The notes: generated by a model not told the origin, from the letters alone. A DNA stretch of 64,000 nucleotides from Nicoletella semolina (GCF_004345745.1 NZ_SLXJ01000001.1:186001-250000); one strand, 5' to 3'; positions 20,185 to 29,888 are shown, counted from the first letter of the stretch. A program made the numbers and translations.

Positions 20185-20559
20185 TCAATCCAAAAAGTTT
20201 TGTATCCAAATTGGAGATTTATCCTCTTCAGAACTATACATTTCAGAATTATGCCCTTCAAAAGCAACCACATCAAAGCGACAATCTGCGGTATCTAAGC
20301 TCTTATTCTGTTTTGCAAGCCATAAATTTGCCGCTTTCAGCCATTTTTGTTGCTTACTATAAGAGATACTTTCTACCGCTGAACCATAATGTGCATTTTT
20401 GCGTTGCCTGACTTCCACAAAAACAATGGTTTTACCATGCTGCATAATCAAATCTAATTCACCACAGCGAAATGTTTGATTTTGTGCTATCCATTTTAAT
20501 CCCTGTCGCTCCAAGAATTTTCGAGCCATTGCCTCAAAATATTGCCCTTGAGCACGCAT
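20185..20559 (-). CDS. yraN: YraN family endonuclease-fold protein (UPF0102)
   Basis: Small protein with the PD-(D/E)XK-like UPF0102 fold and no firm function. Motifs: [10 protein letters not shown] (about residues 30-39) and VFVEVRQR (about 46-53), the acidic and E-x-K/R elements expected of the fold, then [21 protein letters not shown] at 20559 overlaps the lpoA stop as TAATG, so translation is coupled to lpoA. Confidence 0.92.
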   Translation of the reverse strand: MRAQGQYFEAMARKFLERQGLKWIAQNQTFRCGELDLIMQHGKTIVFVEVRQRKNAHYGSAVESISYSKQQKWLKAANLWLAKQNKSLDTADCRFDVVAFEGHNSEMYSSEEDKSPIWIQNFLD

Positions 20560-22313
20560 TAATTAACACTCACAATTGAACCATTTTGATACTGTAACCA
20601 AACCATTTCACGAGCGATGTTACAATTTGCCCCTGCAGTCAATCCCCCTGTTAGACCTGAGACTTTATAACCTGGAATTTGACGAAATTCATTGAATTGA
20701 TTCGCAACAGACCACGCATCAGATCCCATTGCATATAAACGCATCATAGAAAAGTCGCTTTCTGAAACCTGCTTAGCTGCTTTATATTCTTGTGATTGTC
20801 TATTTGCTAATAATGGAATCTCGCTAAATTTCACGCCCTCCATTGCCAAACGGAAATCAGGTCCATTGTTTGGCGAGTTACTGCGTGAGTTACTATAAAT
20901 TGCAATCTGCCCTGCAAGCGGTGAACCATCAATACTGTGTTTAAATTCAAGTAACTGTTCTGCATCTGCTAACACATACACACCTGTGCCTTGACCATAA
21001 CCACCATTTTGCAAAATAGTCGCCCCATCTGAAGGAACACTATAAAAGCGTATATCAGCATCTTTATTCGTCAATTGTCGCCAGCGTTTGGCAAATGCCT
21101 CCGATGAACGCTGTCCAAATTCACCTTGTGGTGCAATTACTACAGCATTTAATATATTATCACGCATAAACTGTTCTGCTGCGGAGTGTGCTTCTGATTC
21201 TAAGGACAAACCGTAGTAACATACTCTTGCCATTGCAGGTGCATTAAGTGTTGAATTAAAAGCAAGTACGTTAAAGTGATTAACTTCTGGACTTGCTAAC
21301 AATGAATCCACTCGAGGTTTTAATAAAGGTCCAATGATCATCTGTATACCTTGCTGTTTTGCTTGAGCTAATAAATGCTCAATCGGTGCGGCGTCTGTAT
21401 CAAATACGGTAACAGAGATAGGGCTTGAACCCTTGGCATCATCAAACCCTTTTTTAATCGTTTCGCCTAAATATTTTGCCTGACCGCTTAAAGGCAACAA
21501 CAAAGCGATATTATTCAACTGAGTTTGCTGGAAATTCAGCACATTTTGCAATTCAACAGGTAAAAGCAACGTCGCACTGTGATTTGGATATTGTGCTTTC
21601 CACGCATTCAATAATTGTGGCAAATGTTCTGGTGTTGTTACATTTTGGTTGTAAGTTAAAATTAACGAAATCCAGCCAGCTAGCTCAATTTCTCCTGGTG
21701 AAACGACCACATTTTCTAACATTCCACGATTCGCATTACGCAATATTGCCCAAATACGATTGCTATTCTCTTGACGGTCTTTCGTATCGCTTAAATAACT
21801 TGCTAGCATTATTCTTGCACGCACAGCTGTAACAATATCATTTTGATTTTCCGCCACACGAGATTGGGCAGTATACACACGCAACCATTGTGAATGGCTC
21901 AGTTGAGCTTGAGACAATTTTGCTAAATAGCCTGTGGCTTTAACATTTTCACCCTGCACAGCAGCTAATTGTGCCATCAAAAGCGTATGTTCTATACGCT
22001 GAATATCATTTAGCTGTACAATATTGATCAGCGATAATGTATTTTGTGCCTCAACAATTTTATTTTCATCAATTAGCTGACGAATGGCTAATAAGAAATA
22101 ACTCTGCCGTTCTTCTAATTGTGTCGATTGGTCGGCTTTTTTAATATAAAACTCTGACGTGGCGTAAGCTTCATTTTTAAGTGATTCGGTAATTGAATTA
22201 GTGAAAATTCCCGTATTGGTACAGGCAGAAAGAAATAATGCAACCGCCGTTGGTGCAAATATGGTCTTCATTTTTTGGCGAAATGCTCTAGATTGTACTA
22301 GAATGGTGGACAT
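20559..22313 (-). CDS. lpoA: Penicillin-binding protein activator lipoprotein LpoA
   Basis: Outer-membrane lipoprotein that activates PBP1A. The lipobox LSAC gives an acylated Cys at residue 31. An N-terminal TPR-like helical domain (about 35-255) precedes a C-terminal domain of the periplasmic-binding type I fold (about 265-580, starting [20 protein letters not shown]). The ATG at 22313 is kept because AGGAGA sits 9 bp upstream and known Pasteurellaceae LpoA start with a similar extended n-region; an internal ATG at 22271 has no clear ribosome binding site. It is divergent from rsmI, the standard arrangement. Confidence 0.95.
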   Translation of the reverse strand: MSTILVQSRAFRQKMKTIFAPTAVALFLSACTNTGIFTNSITESLKNEAYATSEFYIKKADQSTQLEERQSYFLLAIRQLIDENKIVEAQNTLSLINIVQLNDIQRIEHTLLMAQLAAVQGENVKATGYLAKLSQAQLSHSQWLRVYTAQSRVAENQNDIVTAVRARIMLASYLSDTKDRQENSNRIWAILRNANRGMLENVVVSPGEIELAGWISLILTYNQNVTTPEHLPQLLNAWKAQYPNHSATLLLPVELQNVLNFQQTQLNNIALLLPLSGQAKYLGETIKKGFDDAKGSSPISVTVFDTDAAPIEHLLAQAKQQGIQMIIGPLLKPRVDSLLASPEVNHFNVLAFNSTLNAPAMARVCYYGLSLESEAHSAAEQFMRDNILNAVVIAPQGEFGQRSSEAFAKRWRQLTNKDADIRFYSVPSDGATILQNGGYGQGTGVYVLADAEQLLEFKHSIDGSPLAGQIAIYSNSRSNSPNNGPDFRLAMEGVKFSEIPLLANRQSQEYKAAKQVSESDFSMMRLYAMGSDAWSVANQFNEFRQIPGYKVSGLTGGLTAGANCNIAREMVWLQYQNGSIVSVN

Positions 22314-22418
22314 TTTATTAAGTCTCCTACACGAAAAATATATTCATCGTAACACGCTATTTTTAGCTCATTGACGATACTTAGATGAAATCTTACTGAC
22401 CAAACTCACGAAAATCAA

Positions 22419-23318
22419 ATGAAAAACGAATATTCCCCTTTTAAAATGGATAGATTACCTCAAGCAAAAACCTCACAATTAACAGGCACGCTCTATATTA
22501 TCGCAACACCTATCGGCAATTTAGGCGATATTACCCAGCGGGCACTTGACACCTTTAAACAAGTCGATTTGATCGCCGCAGAAGATACTCGGCACAGTGG
22601 TTTATTGCTAAGCCATTATGCGATTAAAAAACCCTTCTTCGCACTACACGACCATAACGAACAACAACGAGCAAAAATATTAGTTGAAAAATTGCAGCAA
22701 GGTATTGATATTGCTTTAGTCTCTGATGCAGGTACACCACTGATTAGTGATCCTGGTTTTCATCTTGTGCGAGCCTGTCGCCAAGCAAACATAAAAGTTG
22801 TGCCAATCCCAGGGGCTTGTGCTGCAATTACCGCACTATGCAGTGCAGGTATCGCCTCTGATCGCTTTTGCTTTGAGGGATTTTTGCCCGCAAAAAGTAA
22901 AGGGCGGCGAGATAAGCTCACCCAGCTTAAGAACGAAACTCGCACGCTCATTTTTTATGAATCCACCCACCGCATTCTAGATACCCTCGAAGATATGCGA
23001 GTGGTTTTTGGCACGGATCGCTATGTTGTTATCGCTCGTGAACTCACCAAAACGTGGGAAACTATTCAAGGATCGACTTTAAATGAGCTACTTGATTGGC
23101 TTAAACAAGATGGTAATCGCATTAAGGGCGAAATTGTTTTAGTGGTAGAGGGAAAAAAAGAAAGCGAAAGTGAAGAAATTTCGCCTCAAGCCTTAAAATT
23201 ACTCCGTTTGCTAAATGATGAGCTACCGCTAAAAAAAGCGGCAAGTATTACTGCTGACTGTTTTGGTTACAAGAAAAATGCGTTATATCAATATGGACTT
23301 GATCATTTTGATGCATAA
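22419..23318 (+). CDS. rsmI: 16S rRNA (cytidine(1402)-2'-O)-methyltransferase RsmI
   Basis: Methylates the 2'-OH of C1402 in 16S rRNA. The tetrapyrrole-methylase fold is clear: [16 protein letters not shown] (about residues 25-40), AAEDTRHSG (about 53-61), [16 protein letters not shown] and [12 protein letters not shown]. The C-terminus (about 250-299) holds the helical tail with [12 protein letters not shown]. Length 299 aa is near normal; the first 20 residues are a weakly conserved extension, so a later start (for example Met 10) is possible. It is divergent from lpoA with a 105-bp gap. Confidence 0.95.
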   Translation: MKNEYSPFKMDRLPQAKTSQLTGTLYIIATPIGNLGDITQRALDTFKQVDLIAAEDTRHSGLLLSHYAIKKPFFALHDHNEQQRAKILVEKLQQGIDIALVSDAGTPLISDPGFHLVRACRQANIKVVPIPGACAAITALCSAGIASDRFCFEGFLPAKSKGRRDKLTQLKNETRTLIFYESTHRILDTLEDMRVVFGTDRYVVIARELTKTWETIQGSTLNELLDWLKQDGNRIKGEIVLVVEGKKESESEEISPQALKLLRLLNDELPLKKAASITADCFGYKKNALYQYGLDHFDA

Positions 23319-23333
23319 TTCAAATCATCAATA

Positions 23334-23368
23334 TTCAAGCGGTCAATATTAAATAGAATTTTGCAAAA
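23334..23368 (+). repeat. USS (Apl-type) between rsmI and the peroxidase gene
   Basis: TCAAGCGGTCAATATT followed by GAATTTTGCAAAA. It is intergenic and stands just upstream of the ribosome binding site of the next gene. Confidence 0.85.
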
Positions 23369-23385
23369 GAAGACGAGAGGAAACG

Positions 23386-24549
23386 ATGAAAAAATTAGTT
23401 ATTTTGCTTATCAATATACTCTCTTTTTCCACTCACGCACTGGAAAAGGAACCTCGTACAATGCCGCCCAAAGGCATTGATAAAGCCTTGCTTGGGCAGA
23501 TTCTATTTTTTGATAACCAACTCTCTTTTCACGGTACACAAAACTGTGCAAGTTGCCATAGTCCTGATCACGCCTTTATTGATATACGGGAAAATAGTGC
23601 AAACAAAATGGTCTCACAGGGCGATGATCCACACTTATTCGGCAATCGTAATTCACCTACGATGTTGTATGCCAAGTTTTCACCTGACTTCCATTTTGAT
23701 CCCAAAAGCCAGCAATATATCGGTGGGCAATTTTGGGACGGCAGAGCAAAAAATTTGCAAGAACAAGCAGGAAAACCACCGCTTGATCCACTAGAAATGG
23801 GTATGCCTGACAAATTAACCCTCGCTAAACGGCTTTGGCAAACACCAATGTACGCGAGTTTATTCACGCAGCATTACGGCAAATCAGTTTGGCAAGATGT
23901 TGAGTCTGTTTATACCGCAATGGAGGACGCTCTTGCTGTTTTCCAGCAACAAAAACGCTTACTTTCCCCTTTTGATTCTAACTATGATAAAGCCCTCAAA
24001 GGCGAATACACTTTCACACCGTTAGAGGCACAAGGTAAAGCTCTGTTTTTTGATCGTAACAAAACCAATTGTACCACTTGCCACCAACTTCATTCCGACG
24101 ACAATAATCACCCACAAGAAACATTCAGTAATTATCATTACTACAATATTGGCACGCCGAAAAATATGGCATTAATCGCACATAACCAGTTAGCAGACGA
24201 TTTTGTCGATTTAGGCTTATTTCATAACCCTGTGGTAAACCACGATGTTGCTCAAAAAGGGAAATTTAAAGTGCCAACGTTACGCAACGTGGCAGTTACA
24301 GCACCTTATATGCACAACGGTGTATTTAAAGAATTGCGTACTGTTTTATTGTATTTAGATAGCTTCAACAATCCGCAACGCAACTACAACCCAGAAACAA
24401 ATCAACCTTGGATTGCACCAGAATATACAGCGACGATTGCTCACGACAAATTGACTGGCAATCCATTGTCTGATCAGGAAATTGACGCACTGGAAGCCTT
24501 TTTGAAGACGCTAACCGATAAACGCTACCAGCCGCTACTTAAACCGTAA
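23386..24549 (+). CDS. Di-haem cytochrome c peroxidase (CcpA/MauG family)
   Basis: Periplasmic enzyme predicted to reduce H2O2 using electrons from the respiratory chain. A signal peptide covers residues 1-18 (ends THA). Two c-type haem sites are present: CASCH at 54-58 (N-terminal peroxidatic haem) and CTTCH at 229-233 (C-terminal electron-transfer haem). [15 protein letters not shown] near residue 305, with its conserved Met, is the distal ligand region of bacterial CCPs. At 387 aa it is the two-haem form, not the longer three-haem quinol peroxidase known in Aggregatibacter. ATG follows GAGAGGAAACG. Its 3' end overlaps convergent rluE by 15 bp. Confidence 0.93.
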   Translation: MKKLVILLINILSFSTHALEKEPRTMPPKGIDKALLGQILFFDNQLSFHGTQNCASCHSPDHAFIDIRENSANKMVSQGDDPHLFGNRNSPTMLYAKFSPDFHFDPKSQQYIGGQFWDGRAKNLQEQAGKPPLDPLEMGMPDKLTLAKRLWQTPMYASLFTQHYGKSVWQDVESVYTAMEDALAVFQQQKRLLSPFDSNYDKALKGEYTFTPLEAQGKALFFDRNKTNCTTCHQLHSDDNNHPQETFSNYHYYNIGTPKNMALIAHNQLADDFVDLGLFHNPVVNHDVAQKGKFKVPTLRNVAVTAPYMHNGVFKELRTVLLYLDSFNNPQRNYNPETNQPWIAPEYTATIAHDKLTGNPLSDQEIDALEAFLKTLTDKRYQPLLKP

Positions 24550-25206
24550 ATACCGCTGCTTCTCTGCCTCACTGAGAATACGGTACTCGCCTGCCTGAAG
24601 CGATTCAAGCGAAAAACCGCCAATAGACAAGCGGATAAGACGCAATGTTGGAAAGCCTATGTGGGCAGTCATTCGACGAACTTGGCGATTTCTCCCTTCC
24701 CGAATGGTCAGCTCAATCCAGCTGGTCGGAATCGTTTTTCGCTCACGAATTTTAGGTGCACTAGACCAGTTAAAATCAGGCGGCGGAATCATTTTCACCT
24801 TAGCAGGTTTAGTTAAACCATCTTTAAGCACAACCCCCTGACGCAATTTATCCAAGTCTGCTTCTTGTGGCTCACCCTCCATTTGTACCCAATAGGTTTT
24901 TTCCTTTTCAAATTTAGGGTGGGCAAGCCTATGCTGTAACCTGCCGTTATTCGTAAGCAGTAATAAGCCTTCACTATCTCGATCTAATCGCCCAACAGGG
25001 TAAACGTTCGGAATTGGAATAAATGCCTTTAATGTTTGCCGACCTTGTCCATCACTGAATTGTGTTAAAACATCAAACGGCTTATTAAATAGTACAACGA
25101 TTGTCTCTGCCAAACTCATCACTGGTTTAGATTGTACTTTCAATCTTGACTGAGACTTGGTTTTAAATGGCTTAAGTTTGGTTTCAACGGGCATATTTTC
25201 TAGCAC
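24535..25206 (-). CDS. rluE: 23S rRNA pseudouridine(2457) synthase RluE
   Basis: RsuA-family pseudouridine synthase. The catalytic motif [15 protein letters not shown] has Asp 75. Other family motifs are [14 protein letters not shown] (about 39-52) and the C-terminal [15 protein letters not shown]. No S4 domain is present, which together with the 223-aa length fits RluE rather than RsuA, RluB or RluF. The first 30 residues are basic and poorly conserved, so the exact start is uncertain (an internal Met 30 exists). Convergent overlap with the peroxidase gene. Confidence 0.9.
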   Translation of the reverse strand: MLENMPVETKLKPFKTKSQSRLKVQSKPVMSLAETIVVLFNKPFDVLTQFSDGQGRQTLKAFIPIPNVYPVGRLDRDSEGLLLLTNNGRLQHRLAHPKFEKEKTYWVQMEGEPQEADLDKLRQGVVLKDGLTKPAKVKMIPPPDFNWSSAPKIRERKTIPTSWIELTIREGRNRQVRRMTAHIGFPTLRLIRLSIGGFSLESLQAGEYRILSEAEKQRYLRFK

Positions 25207-25218
25207 TTATCGCTTTGT

Positions 25219-26373
25219 TTATAACTTAACTGGCTCAATAATTTCACTTGGGTAGCAGCCTAGCACTTTAAGGTAACTAGTTACTCCCGTTAAAGCATTC
25301 AGTGCATTTTGCGTATTTTCAGCGTGAATATTCGCGTCTAATTCAAGATAGAACATCTCTTCCCAAGGCTTGCCATAAATCGGACGAGACTCTAGTTTTA
25401 ACATACGAATATTATGTTGCTTAAAGACCATTAACGCATCAACCAATGCTCCTGCTTGTTGAGAGGTTGTCATCAACAATAAAGTTTTTGTTTGTACTTG
25501 AGGGGAAACCTTTACAGGCTCTCTTGCGACAACGATAAAGCGTGTAATATTGTGAGTCTGATTAGCAATATCTGTCTGACTCACACTTAATCCGTACAAC
25601 TTCCCACCTTCTTCATTGCCCAATGCCGCAATATTCGGTTTATTTAAGCGTGCAACAAGTTGCATTGCGTGGGAGCTACTCTCGCAATATTTGATATGTA
25701 CTTTATCTAACCCTTGAATAAATTGACTACATTGTTGTGCGGGCTGTGGGTGAGTGTAGATGGTATCAATCTGACTTAAGTCCGCCACACCACTCGTCAG
25801 CACACAATGTTTAATCGGGTAAGCCAGCTCGCCCACCAACGCTAAGTCCGTATGTTGTAACAGATCATAGACTTCATTGATTGATCCTGACGTGGTATTT
25901 TCAAGCGGTAAAACACCGTAATCCGCCCCGCCTGTTTGCACCTCATTAAATACCGCCTCAAATGAATCACAACTCTGCTCAAGTAATGACGCACAATTTT
26001 TAGCAAATTGGCGTGAAGCAAGGTGCGAGTACGACCCTCGCATACCTAAAAAAGCCACCGTTATACTCTGCTCTTTAAGCTCATTAAGTTTATTTTGTAG
26101 ATAATTTTGCTGGGTTAAAACCGAATCCTCAATTATTCGCTGGAAAATCTGCGTAATATAAGAAGGATCAAGCTGATAATTCTCTATTTGTGCATAATTT
26201 ACTAACTCTTGTAACAGCACTTTTTCACGCTCAATATCACGCAATGGCTTTTGAGTAATTTCTTTACTCCTTACCACATCAAAAGCAAGGCGATGTCGTT
26301 CGGATAAAAGTTTTAATAAATTACGATCGATTTGAGTAATTTGTTGGCGAATTTTTGATAAATCTAAGGACAT
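25219..26373 (-). CDS. pheA: Bifunctional chorismate mutase / prephenate dehydratase PheA
   Basis: Converts chorismate to phenylpyruvate for phenylalanine synthesis. Domains: AroQ chorismate mutase (about 1-95, [20 protein letters not shown]), prephenate dehydratase (about 105-285, [16 protein letters not shown] to NITRFIVV), and a C-terminal ACT domain (about 298-375). The feedback-regulation motifs GALV (in [10 protein letters not shown]) and ESRP (in [13 protein letters not shown]) are intact, so inhibition by phenylalanine is expected. Length 384 aa is normal. Upstream lies a small Phe-rich reading frame that might be a leader peptide. Confidence 0.96.
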   Translation of the reverse strand: MSLDLSKIRQQITQIDRNLLKLLSERHRLAFDVVRSKEITQKPLRDIEREKVLLQELVNYAQIENYQLDPSYITQIFQRIIEDSVLTQQNYLQNKLNELKEQSITVAFLGMRGSYSHLASRQFAKNCASLLEQSCDSFEAVFNEVQTGGADYGVLPLENTTSGSINEVYDLLQHTDLALVGELAYPIKHCVLTSGVADLSQIDTIYTHPQPAQQCSQFIQGLDKVHIKYCESSSHAMQLVARLNKPNIAALGNEEGGKLYGLSVSQTDIANQTHNITRFIVVAREPVKVSPQVQTKTLLLMTTSQQAGALVDALMVFKQHNIRMLKLESRPIYGKPWEEMFYLELDANIHAENTQNALNALTGVTSYLKVLGCYPSEIIEPVKL

Positions 26374-26406
26374 AAAATTTCCTAAAAAAACAAATATAAC
26401 GAGGGT

Positions 26407-26463
26407 TTAGAGTGAAAAAAGGTTTTGGTGAAAAACGGGTTTTGGAAAATAAAATTGTTCCAT
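26407..26463 (-). CDS. Candidate phenylalanine-rich leader peptide upstream of pheA
   Basis: An 18-codon frame, ATG to TAA, ends 34 nt before the pheA start. Its predicted product MEQFYFPKPVFHQNLFSL has four Phe and one Tyr. That recalls the PheL leader that controls pheA by attenuation in enterobacteria. Against this: no clear Shine-Dalgarno, no GC-rich terminator hairpin before pheA (only a run of seven T), and TTT is frequent by chance in this AT-rich genome. The call is speculative. Confidence 0.25.
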   Translation of the reverse strand: MEQFYFPKPVFHQNLFSL

Positions 26464-26515
26464 ATTCTAGCAACTTGAAACCAAAATAACAAATGACACT
26501 AAAAACACTTACTTA

Positions 26516-26546
26516 TTATTGATAATTGTTATCAATAAGGTAAAAT
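26516..26546 (+). promoter_or_regulatory. Fur-type operator overlapping the hmuT promoter
   Basis: A perfect palindrome TTATTGATAA-TTG-TTATCAATAA (26516-26538), close to the Fur consensus (GATAAT repeats). It overlaps the -35 hexamer TTGATA (26519-26524), which is 16 bp from a -10 hexamer TAAAAT (26541-26546). Iron-bound Fur would block RNA polymerase here, so the haem operon should be expressed under iron limitation. Confidence 0.8.
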
Positions 26547-26600
26547 ACATCTTTGAAATATAAACTTATTACGCTAACTGCAGCCCTAAGGAAAACCATC

Positions 26601-27497
26601 ATGAAAATTGCAAAATTTTTGCGTTATCTAACCGCTTGCTGTGCAATTGCGGCGATGTCTAGCTCGATTTACGCTCAAGATTCCCAAAAACAAAATTCTG
26701 ACCAAGCACAAGAACAGAAAAGCCAACCAGAAAGAATAGTCAGTCTTGGCGGAGATGTAACTGAAATTATTTATGCTCTCAATGCAGAGCAAAATTTAGT
26801 TGGTCGAGATTCAACCAGCCTTCACCCCAAAGCAAAATCACTGCCAGATGTTGGCTATATGCGTCAATTAAATGTTGAAGGCATTCTCGCTTTAAAACCA
26901 ACCCGAATCATCACGACAGAAGTTGCACAGCCTACCGTTGTCCTTAAACAATTAGAGGCAACGGGTGTAAAAGTGGATACGGTACCATTAAAATACAGTC
27001 CTGAAAGCGTGGTGGAAAAAATTAAGCAAATTGGTGAACTCCTTGGAAAAGAGGATCAAGCGGTCAAATTAGCCGAAAATTTTGCAGCACAAATCAAAGC
27101 GATTCCCTCCTCACCACTTGATGTCAAAATACTCTTTATCTTAAACCGTGCAGGTGCGAATAATATGGTTGCAGGAACAGACACAGTTGCTGATTCCGCT
27201 ATTCGTTTAGTAGGGGCAAAAAATGCGATGGGGAATTTGGCTCGCTTTACTCCAATTTCTCAAGAAGGCATTATTGCCGCAAATCCTGATGTTGTAGTTT
27301 TAACCCATCTCGGCTTAAAACAGCTCGGGTCATTGGATAAATTATGGACATTAGCGGGTATGCAGCATACAAACGCTGCTAAACATCAAAATGTTGTCAT
27401 CGTTGATGATATTGCCTTTTTAGCCTTTGGATTAACGATCCCAGCAGAATTACAAAAAATCCGTCAAGCAGCAGAAAAGGCATTAGCAACAAGATGA
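26601..27497 (+). CDS. hmuT: Haem ABC transporter periplasmic binding protein HmuT
   Basis: Periplasmic haem-binding component. A signal peptide covers about residues 1-25 (ends IYA). The mature protein is a type III (TroA/BtuF-like) substrate-binding fold with RIVSLGGDVTEIIYAL and VGYMRQLNVEGILALKPTRI, both typical of HmuT. A frame is open from 26553, but ATG at 26601 is chosen because AAGGAA lies 7 bp upstream and the signal peptide then has normal length. Length is 298 aa. Part of the signal peptide is encoded by an inverted USS. The stop overlaps the hmuU start by 4 bp. Confidence 0.93.
   Translation: MKIAKFLRYLTACCAIAAMSSSIYAQDSQKQNSDQAQEQKSQPERIVSLGGDVTEIIYALNAEQNLVGRDSTSLHPKAKSLPDVGYMRQLNVEGILALKPTRIITTEVAQPTVVLKQLEATGVKVDTVPLKYSPESVVEKIKQIGELLGKEDQAVKLAENFAAQIKAIPSSPLDVKILFILNRAGANNMVAGTDTVADSAIRLVGAKNAMGNLARFTPISQEGIIAANPDVVVLTHLGLKQLGSLDKLWTLAGMQHTNAAKHQNVVIVDDIAFLAFGLTIPAELQKIRQAAEKALATR
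26610..26640 (-). repeat. USS (Apl-type) encoding part of the HmuT signal peptide
   Basis: Inverted orientation: GCAAAATTTTTGCG then AACCGCTTGC. It reads in frame as KIAKFLRYLTAC of the signal peptide. Confidence 0.85.
27056..27088 (+). repeat. USS (Apl-type) in hmuT
   Basis: TCAAGCGGTCAAATTAG followed by AAAATTTTGCAG, a near-consensus USS inside the coding region. It is the second USS in this gene. Confidence 0.85.
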
Positions 27498-28480
27498 GTA
27501 AAATAGCGTGGCTCGCCAACCTGTTATTTTTGCTCATCATTACCATTTTGATTAGCTCAAATATTGGGGCTTTGTCGCTAACGTGGCAGGACTTATGGCA
27601 TACGCCTTTCGAGCATAGCCAGTGGCAGATTTGGCTAAATATTCGCTTACCTCGAATTTTATTAGCTGTTATCGTTGGGCTTGCTCTTGCAGTGGCTGGC
27701 ACATTGTTTCAAGGGCTTTTTCATAACCCAATGGCTGATCCAGCATTAATCGGCGTAAACAGCGGTGCGGCACTTGCAGTCGGCTTGTCTATTTTACTGC
27801 CGAGCTTAATACCTAAAGAATTTGCACTTTATGGCTCAATGGTCGCCGCCTTCATTGGCAGTGTTATTGTCTCCAGTCTGATCTATTTTCTAAGCTACCG
27901 TTCACAGGCATCAATGAATAAATTACTGTTAGCTGGTATTGCAGTCAATGCTCTCTGTTTTGCTGCCATTGGCGTACTCACCTATATCAGTAATGATCAG
28001 CAACTACGCCAATTTAGCCTCTGGACAATGGGCAGTCTTGGACAAGCACAATGGAAGCCTTTTCTCGTAGCAGCAGGTGTGATCTTACCCACTGTCTTTT
28101 ACTCTCTCACCCTTGCCAATAAACTCAACTTACTGCAATTAGGCGATGAAGAAGCACATTATCTAGGCGTAAATGTCCCTCGTCTGAAAAAACAGTTAAT
28201 TTTGCTAGGTGCATTGCTCGTTGGTGTGGCGGTCGCAGTCAGTGGAGCAATTGGCTTTATTGGATTGGTGGTTCCCCATCTTGTCCGTTTTCAATTAGGG
28301 GCAGATCATCGTTGGGTACTACCAGCCTCGGCATTATGCGGTGCGATTTTATTACTGATTGCAGATACCATTGCTCGCACGCTCATCGCTCCAGCTGAAT
28401 TACCCGTTGGAATGCTCACTAGCTTTATTGGAGCCCCTTATTTCCTATGGCTTGTCATTCGTTATCGGGAGAACAGATAA
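27494..28480 (+). CDS. hmuU: Haem ABC transporter permease HmuU (FecCD family)
   Basis: Inner-membrane permease for haem import, probably a homodimer with about ten helices. FecCD-family motifs: IRLPRILLAVIVGLALAVAG (residues 51-70), FHNPMADPALIGVNSGAAL and GFIGLVVPHLVR (the ATPase-coupling region). Length 328 aa is normal. ATG at 27494 overlaps the hmuT stop (ATGA) and the TAA stop abuts the hmuV ATG directly. Confidence 0.94.
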   Translation: MSKIAWLANLLFLLIITILISSNIGALSLTWQDLWHTPFEHSQWQIWLNIRLPRILLAVIVGLALAVAGTLFQGLFHNPMADPALIGVNSGAALAVGLSILLPSLIPKEFALYGSMVAAFIGSVIVSSLIYFLSYRSQASMNKLLLAGIAVNALCFAAIGVLTYISNDQQLRQFSLWTMGSLGQAQWKPFLVAAGVILPTVFYSLTLANKLNLLQLGDEEAHYLGVNVPRLKKQLILLGALLVGVAVAVSGAIGFIGLVVPHLVRFQLGADHRWVLPASALCGAILLLIADTIARTLIAPAELPVGMLTSFIGAPYFLWLVIRYRENR

Positions 28481-29281
28481 ATGTGCAAAAATTTCACGCA
28501 TTTAGACCGCTTGTTGGAAAGTCAAAACCTTTGCTTTAGCTTAAACGATCGCTCCATTTTACATAACGTATCCATTAAACTATTTAAAGGACAATTCACT
28601 ACATTAATTGGACCTAATGGTGCAGGAAAATCCACATTATTACGGCTACTTTCAGGCTACCTACGACCTCAAACAGGACGCTGCCTATTCAACGGCAAAG
28701 ATATTCAGCAATATGATGCTCATACACTTGCAAAACAACGTGCTGTAATGCGTCAGCATAGCCAGCTCAACTTTCCTTTTTCCGTTGAGGAAGTCATCAA
28801 AATGGGCGGTTATCACCGCCGTAAGCAGGAAATTGCTGCACATTGGCAAACCATCATTAAGGCAACAGATTGTACTTCTTTACTGAATAAAGCCTATCGC
28901 CAACTATCAGGTGGCGAACAACAACGAGTGCAATTAGCAAGAGCGTTATTACAAATTTGGTCTGAAGATATGTCAGGCAAATTACTTTTCTTAGATGAAC
29001 CCACCTCTGCCTTCGACTTATATCACCAACAGCACTGCTTACGCTTAATGGCAACACTTTGCCAAGAAAGAGGACTGAGCGTTTGTTGTGTGCTACACGA
29101 TCTTAATCTTGCTGCATTATACAGCCAACAAATTGTGTTACTTGCCGATCAGCAAGTTCAAGAACAGGGTATGGTTTCAGAAGTACTCACCGAGCCAAAT
29201 ATTCAAGGTTGGTATAAAGCGGATCTTCATTTGGTTGCACATCAAACGGTAAATAGACCACAAGTCCAGTTACAGCAATAA
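28481..29281 (+). CDS. hmuV: Haem ABC transporter ATP-binding protein HmuV
   Basis: Cytoplasmic ATPase that powers HmuTU. Walker A is GPNGAGKST, the signature LSGGEQQR, Walker B LLFLDEPTSAFD with the switch His in CVLHDLNLAA. Length 266 aa is normal. The ATG directly follows the hmuU stop, with GGGAG about 10 bp upstream in hmuU. The first twelve codons coincide with an inverted USS, so the N-terminal residues MCKNFTHLDRLL are USS-encoded rather than conserved. Confidence 0.94.
   Translation: MCKNFTHLDRLLESQNLCFSLNDRSILHNVSIKLFKGQFTTLIGPNGAGKSTLLRLLSGYLRPQTGRCLFNGKDIQQYDAHTLAKQRAVMRQHSQLNFPFSVEEVIKMGGYHRRKQEIAAHWQTIIKATDCTSLLNKAYRQLSGGEQQRVQLARALLQIWSEDMSGKLLFLDEPTSAFDLYHQQHCLRLMATLCQERGLSVCCVLHDLNLAALYSQQIVLLADQQVQEQGMVSEVLTEPNIQGWYKADLHLVAHQTVNRPQVQLQQ
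28485..28515 (-). repeat. USS (Apl-type) at the start of hmuV
   Basis: Inverted USS: GCAAAAATTTCACGCATTT followed by AGACCGCTTGTT. It occupies codons 2-12 of hmuV. Confidence 0.85.
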
Positions 29282-29297
29282 ATAATTACATCAATGT

Positions 29298-29311
29298 GAT
29301 AAGGAATTATC
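29298..29311. promoter_or_regulatory. Possible Fur-type half-palindrome upstream of hutX
   Basis: GATAA-GGAA-TTATC lies 57 bp upstream of the hutX start, and ATTATCA occurs again at 29349-29355. Both resemble Fur half-sites but with non-canonical spacing. They could mark a secondary iron-regulated promoter in the 87-bp gap after hmuV. Confidence 0.35.
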
Positions 29312-29368
29312 TTGCGAATTTTAATCGTAAAAATATAATTAATAGCTATTATCAAATAAGGAAATCAA

Positions 29369-29863
29369 ATGTTATCACTTCAACAACGAGTTGCCACTTA
29401 TCTAACAGAACACCCAAATGCAATCACTTTAGAGATCGCCGAACAACTGAATATGCCAGAGGGCGATATTTTATGTGCTTTACCTGCACAATTTGTGCGT
29501 CTTTTCCCTGCAACACGAGCAAAAGATATTCTGACTGAAATCACAACGTGGGGGACATTTACCACCATCATTGAGAAAGAAGGCTCTATTTTTGAAATCA
29601 AAGATCGCTTTCCAACGGGTATTGTTGGTCGTGGTTATTACAACCTCAATATGAAAGGCGAGGAAGGTACATTGCATGGGCATCTCAAGCTAGACAATAT
29701 CGCTCAGATTGCCTTTGTCAGCCTGCCTTTCCGTGGTAAAGAAAGTTACAATATTGCTTTTATCGCCCCAAATGGACAGACAATTTTTAAAGTTTATTTA
29801 GGTCGTGATGAACAACACCAACTGTTCTCCGATCAAGTTAAAAAGTTTAATGCATTCAATTAA
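29369..29863 (+). CDS. hutX: Cytosolic haem carrier protein HutX
   Basis: HutX/HuvX family protein (DUF1008), which in Vibrio cholerae carries haem to the degrading enzyme HutZ. The N-terminal part (about 1-50) is a winged-helix-like segment, QQRVATYLTEHPNAITLEIA. The C-terminal part (about 55-160) is the haem-binding fold with GTFTTIIEKEGSIFEIK and MKGEEGTLHGHLKLDNI. Length 164 aa is normal. ATG follows AAGGAAATCAA. The neighbours hmuTUV and hutZ support a role in haem use. Confidence 0.92.
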   Translation: MLSLQQRVATYLTEHPNAITLEIAEQLNMPEGDILCALPAQFVRLFPATRAKDILTEITTWGTFTTIIEKEGSIFEIKDRFPTGIVGRGYYNLNMKGEEGTLHGHLKLDNIAQIAFVSLPFRGKESYNIAFIAPNGQTIFKVYLGRDEQHQLFSDQVKKFNAFN

Positions 29864-29888
29864 ATCATTCGCCATAAGGAAAACATCT

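Noticed and set aside
29296-29538. Frame upstream of and overlapping hutX (80 aa)
   Set aside because: It starts at TTG, runs out of frame through hutX and contains no recognisable protein. hutX is clearly the real gene.
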